The position numbers and the translations under genes were made by a program. A stretch of DNA of 9,818 bases, from NCBI GenBank assembly GCA_021162285.1, contig JAGGYZ010000108.1:1-9818 (forward strand), read 5' to 3'. The stretch comes from Candidatus Fermentibacteraceae bacterium (GTDB lineage: Bacteria > Fermentibacterota > Fermentibacteria > Fermentibacterales > JCC-6). This document shows, piece by piece, positions 5,979-9,818 of the stretch. The notes below the pieces were generated by a model. It was given only the letters and a program-made list of their open reading frames with translations. It did no database searches and was not told the DNA's origin. Position 1 is the first letter of the stretch, and each line of letters begins with the position of its first letter.

Positions 5979-7574
5979 TCAGTCTGCAACAACCATCCTG
6001 GTGGATGCAGAATGCCCGCCTGAAGTATACCTCACCTGGTATACCCCTGCAGGGAGTGTTTCACCGGCATTAAACGCATGGTTTACAACACCGGCGGAAA
6101 TGTTCTTTTCATACACAGTTCTGCCGGAAATATCATAAATTCTGAGGTTTCCATCAATACCCGTGTTTGAAAGGGAGAAATTGCACACACCTGTAACCGG
6201 ATTTGGTGCAACACTCATGCGAATAAACGTGTCTTCCTGAGAAGATTCCCCTATCCCGGTACTGAACACAAAGTTTACAGGGATCATCTCTTCAGAACCA
6301 ACGACAATACCGGTCTGTGTCTGAGATCCCATCCCGGCGACAGTTGCTACTACATTGAAAGTTCCCGGTACTGTTGCTTTTGAGTATCCCCCGTCAACAA
6401 CATCAGTTCTGCAGAAGCGGAGAGGAATTGAATCGGTTGCATCAGTTTTCTCAACTTCTATCAGGGCATCCAGAGGGTTGCCCGAGCCATCCAGAACAGT
6501 ACCGTAGATGCCGTATGTGCTTGTAACACAGAATTCCAGCATTGGCATGTAGTTGGCATTTGCGATACCGGGCCAGTCCGGGTCCGCCTTTACAAATGAA
6601 ACCTCAATGGTGTGATCAACTGTTCCAACTTCACCGTAAGACCAGTCATTTACATCACCTTCAATTGCATACCATGAAGCCCCCGGAATATACAGATCGT
6701 AGCTTCCGTAGTAAGCGATGATACTGGGATGGTTTACATAGGCATTACCCTGTGCAGTTACAAACTCAAGATCCTGGATGACAGCAGAGGTACTGTAGTT
6801 CCACACAGCGTTAAAACACTCTGCGCCGCTGTGGAATGACAAGCCTGTGGCGAAGTTGTTGATGTAGTTGTTCTGTGCAGGCCAGTCCTGCATTGTAATA
6901 TCCCGGATCGCGACACTTTCAGGGCCCTGCCAGTAAGCTGACGTATTCATGTAGCTGAAGTCACGGTTCAGGTCTACGCCGCCAGCGTTGTATCTGGTGC
7001 CGTTTACGTAACCATCGGGATTAACAATGCAGATCACCCACAGCTCAGAGTTGTCTACAACATAGGTACACATATCGCTTGTTCCGTAGTTGTCTGTAAG
7101 CACTTGAAGAAAGTTAAGTGCGCTCATGCCCGCTGTTGGCTCGTCTCCGTGAATGTTGGCGGTTATTCTTATCTCAGGTTCCGCCTCATCATCGTTCACA
7201 TTGTCACTTACGATCACTGCATACAATTCTCTTCCCTGTACTGAAGTACCGTACTGCTGTATTCTGGCAATGTCGGGATGACTGCTGACAACTGCATTCA
7301 GTGAAGCATAGATCTCTGTTATAGTCGGGTAAGCGACAACAGGATCAGGTGTTTCTTCCCTGTAAACTCTGTACCCCATGTTGTGAAGAGTTGTTTCCTG
7401 TTCCTCGTTTACGTAAAGACGCACTTTTGATGGCCGGAAAACGGCTTCTATGTCGTAACCGTTGTCGTTAAAGAAGTCCATATCGATCCTGGTAACCTCA
7501 GGTACGATCACAGAATTCCATTCTGCCACAGCGGCAGAGGCAACAACAAGAATCAGTATGAACGAATATTTCAA
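5979..7574 (-). CDS. Secreted M14 zinc carboxypeptidase with T9SS-like C-terminal sorting domain
   Basis: 531 residues. A signal peptide (1-17, cleavage after AVA) precedes a possible pro-region and an M14 domain (about 82-350). Zinc ligands are H142 and E145 (HGDE) and H248 (SFHSGAE); R194, N203 and R204 (NGTRYNAGGVDLNRDF) fit substrate-binding positions, and E324 (HTIEVSF) the catalytic Glu. A carboxypeptidase-regulatory-like beta domain follows (about 353-435). The C-terminus (about 452-531) has VAPNPV, LRIYDISGRTVYEK and PAGVYQVRY, as in type-A T9SS sorting domains, which are removed during export to the cell surface. The start is TTG, eight bases after GAAGGG; an in-frame TGA lies five codons upstream and the next Met is residue 32, past the signal peptide. 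It heads the minus-strand run and has its own promoter candidate. Whether the cell has T9SS cannot be seen here. Confidence 0.93.
   Translation of the reverse strand: MKYSFILILVVASAAVAEWNSVIVPEVTRIDMDFFNDNGYDIEAVFRPSKVRLYVNEEQETTLHNMGYRVYREETPDPVVAYPTITEIYASLNAVVSSHPDIARIQQYGTSVQGRELYAVIVSDNVNDDEAEPEIRITANIHGDEPTAGMSALNFLQVLTDNYGTSDMCTYVVDNSELWVICIVNPDGYVNGTRYNAGGVDLNRDFSYMNTSAYWQGPESVAIRDITMQDWPAQNNYINNFATGLSFHSGAECFNAVWNYSTSAVIQDLEFVTAQGNAYVNHPSIIAYYGSYDLYIPGASWYAIEGDVNDWSYGEVGTVDHTIEVSFVKADPDWPGIANANYMPMLEFCVTSTYGIYGTVLDGSGNPLDALIEVEKTDATDSIPLRFCRTDVVDGGYSKATVPGTFNVVATVAGMGSQTQTGIVVGSEEMIPVNFVFSTGIGESSQEDTFIRMSVAPNPVTGVCNFSLSNTGIDGNLRIYDISGRTVYEKNISAGVVNHAFNAGETLPAGVYQVRYTSGGHSASTRMVVAD
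6025..6054. repeat. Two abutting dyads inside the 3' end of the peptidase gene
   Basis: GTATACC (6025-6031) and GGTATAC (6038-6044) form a perfect 7-bp inverted repeat with a 6-base loop. It is followed without a gap by the 10-bp palindrome CCCTGCAGGG (6045-6054). Both lie in codons for the sorting domain, starting 75 bases upstream of rpmA. They could fold as an mRNA hairpin or act as an operator for rpmA, or be chance. Confidence 0.35.
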
Positions 7575-7582
7575 TTTGCTGT

Positions 7583-7588
7583 CCCTTC
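7583..7588 (-). promoter_or_regulatory. Ribosome binding site that fixes the TTG start of the M14 peptidase
   Basis: GAAGGG reads toward the peptidase and sits eight bases before the TTG at 7574. An in-frame TGA overlaps this site, so no start further upstream is possible, and the TTG begins an intact signal peptide. Confidence 0.75.
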
Positions 7589-7624
7589 AGGGTTTAACAC
7601 AAAATACTTATGCGGGGATGTGCA

Positions 7625-7653
7625 ACTATCATGTACTGGGCAATCATAGTCAA
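7625..7653 (-). promoter_or_regulatory. Probable sigma70-type promoter of the peptidase operon
   Basis: On the minus strand TTGACT (7648-7653, 5/6 to consensus) and GATAGT (7625-7630, 4/6) are separated by 17 bases. Expected transcription start is near 7618, giving a leader of about 45 bases before the TTG. Its -35 box lies 2 bp from the -35 box of the oppositely directed tRNA promoter. It is the only clear promoter candidate I found for the minus-strand gene run. Confidence 0.5.
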
Positions 7654-7655
7654 CC

Positions 7656-7685
7656 TTGCCACACGGTGTCGTAATTGTGTAGAAT
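7656..7685 (+). promoter_or_regulatory. Promoter of tRNA-Pro
   Basis: TTGCCA (7656-7661, 5/6) and TAGAAT (7680-7685, 5/6) are separated by 18 bases. The predicted start is near 7692, about five bases before the mature tRNA. The stretch between the -10 box and the tRNA (CGGGCTGCGG) is GC-rich, as in stringently controlled stable-RNA promoters. The spacer start overlaps a small dyad, ACAC-G-GTGT (7661-7669). Box matches and position agree well, but this is by eye. Confidence 0.7.
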
Positions 7686-7696
7686 CGGGCTGCGGT

Positions 7697-7773
7697 CGGG
7701 GTGTGGCGCAGTTCGGTAGCGCACCTGCTTTGGGAGCAGGGGGTCGCTGGTTCGAATCCAGTCGCCCCGACCA
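7697..7773 (+). tRNA. tRNA-Pro, anticodon UGG, CCA encoded
   Basis: A complete 77-nt cloverleaf can be drawn. The acceptor stem is CGGGGTG (7697-7703) with CGCCCCG (7763-7769), including one T-G wobble. The D stem is GCGC/GCGC (7706-7709 with 7719-7722). The anticodon stem is CCTGC/GCAGG around loop TTTGGGA, with anticodon TGG at 7731-7733. The variable region is five bases (7741-7745). The T stem is GCTGG/CCAGT with loop TTCGAAT. Discriminator A (7770) is followed by an encoded CCA. It closely resembles known bacterial tRNA-Pro(UGG). It is the only stable RNA in the window and is encoded opposite to every protein gene. Confidence 0.98.
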
Positions 7774-7829
7774 TTTTTTATTTCCATCTATGAGAAACTG
7801 GTTATTGCTGCCAAACCGGCGGAGTTTTT
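7774..7829 (+). terminator. Possible tRNA terminator: T-run plus weak hairpin
   Basis: Six T residues follow the CCA end directly (7774-7779). Further on, CTGGTT (7798-7803) can pair with AACCGG (7814-7819, one T-G wobble) across a 10-base loop, followed five bases later by TTTTT (7825-7829). The stem is short and the T-run is offset, so the call is weak. In the opposite direction the stem is poorer still, so the glycosyltransferase gene has no convincing terminator here. Confidence 0.3.
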
Positions 7830-9818
7830 ACTTAAGAACCCGGTTTCCCTCTTTCCAGATGGTTTCAAAGGCTTCGTCCCAGTCGTGTTCCAAACCTCTC
7901 AGCCTGGCCTTCTTCCCCATGGATGTTCTTAAATTCTCATCTTTCAGGAGAGTCAGGATTGCTTCGGCAAGGCTTGATGAATCCAGCCCTCTGCACACAA
8001 TTCCTGTTTCACCGGGAATAATAATCTCCTGGGGGCCGCCTTTGTCTGTAACAACGCATGGTATCCCTGATGCCTGGGCTTCCAGAACTGAATTGCCGTA
8101 GGTGTCTTTTGTTGAAGGGAAAACATAGATATCACACGATGCGCACACTCTGGAAAAGTCTTCCCCGGAAAGAGTTCCGCAGAAATAGCCGCCGTGTCCA
8201 AGCAGCATTTTCCCAAGTTCGCGTATGTAAGGGCCGTCTCCCGCAAGGAAGAGTTCAACATTTTTGAACTGTTTTCTTACCTTCAGAAAGGCGTCTGCCA
8301 GAACATCAAGATCCTTTTCCCTGGAAATTCTGCCTGTGTACAGAAGTTTAAGAGAATCTCTGCTGCCTCCAAATCGTGCCATGAAGTTCTCCGTTTTCCA
8401 TGCAGGAGAGAATGCCTTGTGGTCTGTTCCCCTGGGGAAAGCTGCCATTTTTGACCTTGATACACCGAGGGCTTCAAGGTCATCCATGTAGAACCTGCTT
8501 GGAACCATAACGATCTCGGAAAGCGAGTATACCCAGCCAGTTCCGGCACTTATCATGTCTGCTATACGGGAATCTTCCACAATGTCGTTTGCATGTCTGG
8601 GCCAGTCTGTGTGGTAAATGGAAACGGTGGGTACGCCAAGCAGTTTTGCAATACCCAGTGCGGCAAAACCCAGAGGACCTGGAGTTGAAATGTAGATAAG
8701 CTCGAAGTCATTCTCTTCAAAGAATCTCAGCATTTCAAGAAATGGCGGTATCGAAAACTTCTTCGTAGGGTAATCCGGAAGGCTGAATTCCTTGATAGGC
8801 TTGAAATTAACCACCCATCCCGGAAATGAAACAGCCTTTTCCTGACATGCAAGTATGGCGAGCTGGTGATTTGATTTAACGGAGAGCATTCCGAATTTCT
8901 GAATAGTTCTTGAAACTCCGTTCAAGTCTGTTATTGTGTCTGTAACCCACGCTCTTTTGCCTGACCTTCGGGCTGCTGGAGATTCCGCACCAAGTTCACG
9001 GCAGATTCTGTTTACCTGATCCCGGCCTCTTTTTCTGTCCATGTAGGTTACAGGGAAGGGAATGTTAAGAAGCATAATCGGAATCGTGGCCGTGAATGCC
9101 TCGAGGGCTTCAAGAATCTTGCCGGTGCTCAGTCTTGTGGCCAGAAGCTCTGATGAACGTCTTAACAGGCTGTTGGTGAGCCTGTTGAGGATTTCAAATG
9201 TTCTTTCCTCTATACCCTCTTTTTCAAGCTCCGGGCTGCCTTTGCGAAGGTTGAGGTCTTTGCCTATTTCAATAAGTTCATCAGCAAGGAAGCTCTCCAG
9301 ATCGGAGCTGTTTCCCCTGGCTTTTTTAAGAACATGGTGGAACAGAAAGTCGGCTTTGTGCCACAGTGTAGGCTCTTCCGGACCATCCGGCGAAATCGGG
9401 CTCAGGAAGTTATCAACTGCAATGGTTGCCGCAGTTGGTACACTCTTAGACATCAGGCGGTCTCTGTAGAATGAGTACGCGATGGAATACACCGCGTATG
9501 CTGACCTTACTGCACTGCCGTGGTCGCCGTACAGTTTGCCCTCACCGTGTGAAACCTTTTCAAGGAAATCTCTGTATGAACCGTCTGACTCGGCTGCCGT
9601 CCATGTAAGGCCTGCAAACCTGCCGCAGTGGTCATCGCTGCCGGCGGTGAATCCTCTGAAACCGTCTCCTCTGATGAGTTCTGACATCTGAACAGAAGCA
9701 AGGTTCTCCCACACTGCCCGGCTGCCGTTCCTGCCCTCAATAAGCATTACCCTCTTAACAGTGTCTTTCCACTCTTCCGGTGAAAGGTCTTCACCTGAAA
9801 AGTAGAAAGGGTGGGCAA
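7828..9818 (-). CDS. PHP-domain/GT4 glycosyltransferase fusion (upstream part beyond right window edge)
   Basis: The frame is open to the window end, giving 662 visible residues with no start; the ATG at 9747 lies inside the domain and is not the start. The visible N-terminus AHPFYFSG and the later GSDDH (visible residues 59-63), followed by GLTWT, resemble the C-terminal metal-binding part of PHP phosphoesterases. A helical stretch (about 95-285) with no recognised domain follows. The GT4 part begins at DTITDLNGVSRT (about 293) and contains TGRISREKDL with R496 and K501, LAGDGP, and an E-x7-E-type site whose first position is Asp (D571, E579; KDTYGNSVLEA). GT4 enzymes move sugars from nucleotide donors to glycans or lipids in the cytoplasm or on the inner membrane face; the acceptor is unknown here. 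It converges on the tRNA. The GT4 call is firm, the PHP call moderate because its front is missing. Confidence 0.88.
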   Translation of the reverse strand, partial: AHPFYFSGEDLSPEEWKDTVKRVMLIEGRNGSRAVWENLASVQMSELIRGDGFRGFTAGSDDHCGRFAGLTWTAAESDGSYRDFLEKVSHGEGKLYGDHGSAVRSAYAVYSIAYSFYRDRLMSKSVPTAATIAVDNFLSPISPDGPEEPTLWHKADFLFHHVLKKARGNSSDLESFLADELIEIGKDLNLRKGSPELEKEGIEERTFEILNRLTNSLLRRSSELLATRLSTGKILEALEAFTATIPIMLLNIPFPVTYMDRKRGRDQVNRICRELGAESPAARRSGKRAWVTDTITDLNGVSRTIQKFGMLSVKSNHQLAILACQEKAVSFPGWVVNFKPIKEFSLPDYPTKKFSIPPFLEMLRFFEENDFELIYISTPGPLGFAALGIAKLLGVPTVSIYHTDWPRHANDIVEDSRIADMISAGTGWVYSLSEIVMVPSRFYMDDLEALGVSRSKMAAFPRGTDHKAFSPAWKTENFMARFGGSRDSLKLLYTGRISREKDLDVLADAFLKVRKQFKNVELFLAGDGPYIRELGKMLLGHGGYFCGTLSGEDFSRVCASCDIYVFPSTKDTYGNSVLEAQASGIPCVVTDKGGPQEIIIPGETGIVCRGLDSSSLAEAILTLLKDENLRTSMGKKARLRGLEHDWDEAFETIWKEGNRVLK

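Larger units (their letters stand above)
1..7574 (-). other. Putative seven-gene transcription unit
   Basis: Peptidase, rpmA, hutI, TPR protein, DUF512 protein, pseudokinase and phosphohexomutase follow one another on one strand with gaps of 28, 7, 33, 0, -1 and -4 bases. No hairpin with a T-run was seen between them, and the only convincing promoter is at 7625-7653. An internal promoter, especially before rpmA or the TPR gene, cannot be excluded; a constitutive ribosomal gene would be expected to need one if the peptidase is regulated. The last four genes are effectively gapless and the likeliest functional unit. Confidence 0.5.

Noticed and set aside
5570..6073. 167-codon plus-strand frame across rpmA
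   Set aside because: It is antisense to hutI, rpmA and the peptidase end, all of which have clear family motifs on the minus strand.
7571..7774. 67-codon minus-strand reading frame beginning MVGATGFEPATPCSQ
   Set aside because: It is the antisense translation of the tRNA-Pro gene, a peptide often wrongly annotated in bacterial genomes.
7610..8101. 163-codon plus-strand frame containing VAQFGSAPALGAGGRWFESS
   Set aside because: This is the sense translation of the same tRNA followed by antisense of the glycosyltransferase; not a protein.
9747..9747. ATG at 9747 as start of the glycosyltransferase
   Set aside because: The frame is open upstream to the window end and encodes AHPFYFSG, which fits the same domain, so the gene begins outside the window.
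1..9818. CRISPR array, transposon ends, phage genes or a defence island
   Set aside because: No regularly spaced repeats, transposase, integrase or known defence motifs were seen on either strand; only housekeeping, envelope and unknown genes are supported.

Overview
This looks like a bacterial chromosome segment of roughly balanced base composition (by eye a little under 50% GC), gene-dense and with no plasmid, phage or transposon signature. The secreted M14 peptidase ends in a type-A, T9SS-like C-terminal sorting domain, and the large TPR protein has a layout I associate with Deltaproteobacteria and FCB-type or candidate phyla. Those two features suggest an FCB-group-like or candidate-phylum bacterium. 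This is an inference; no marker here fixes the phylum.

Layout. Positions 1-7574 hold seven consecutive minus-strand genes, read right to left: a secreted zinc carboxypeptidase (TTG start), ribosomal protein L27 (rpmA), imidazolonepropionase (hutI, GTG start), a 671-residue TPR protein with a GspE-N/MshEN-like insert, a PDZ plus radical-SAM-like DUF512 protein, a one-TM degenerate histidine-kinase-like protein, and a phosphomannomutase/phosphoglucomutase cut by the left edge. Gaps are 28, 7, 33, 0, -1 and -4 bases, with no visible terminator, so one long transcript or a nested set is plausible. The last four genes form the tightest block and are probably translationally coupled.

Positions 7575-7696 are the only real intergenic control region. 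Two sigma70-like promoters face away from each other, with their -35 boxes 2 bp apart: one reads right into a tRNA-Pro(UGG) gene (7697-7773, CCA encoded), the other reads left into the peptidase and the genes behind it. Downstream of the tRNA there is a T-run and a weak hairpin. Beyond it, on the minus strand and converging on the tRNA, is a large glycosyltransferase whose upstream part runs off the right edge. It joins the end of a PHP-type metal-dependent phosphoesterase domain to a GT4 glycosyltransferase.

How the genes fit together. No single pathway explains the run. Phosphomannomutase and the GT4 enzyme point to surface glycan synthesis, the peptidase to secretion, rpmA to the ribosome and hutI to histidine breakdown. 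The most unusual block is TPR/GspE-N protein, DUF512 protein, pseudokinase and sugar mutase. The main items to follow up are this coupled block, the pseudokinase with Glu in place of the phospho-acceptor His, a duplicated NNLSFD linker motif in the TPR protein, rpmA without rplU but beside an orphan hutI, and the back-to-back tRNA/peptidase promoters.
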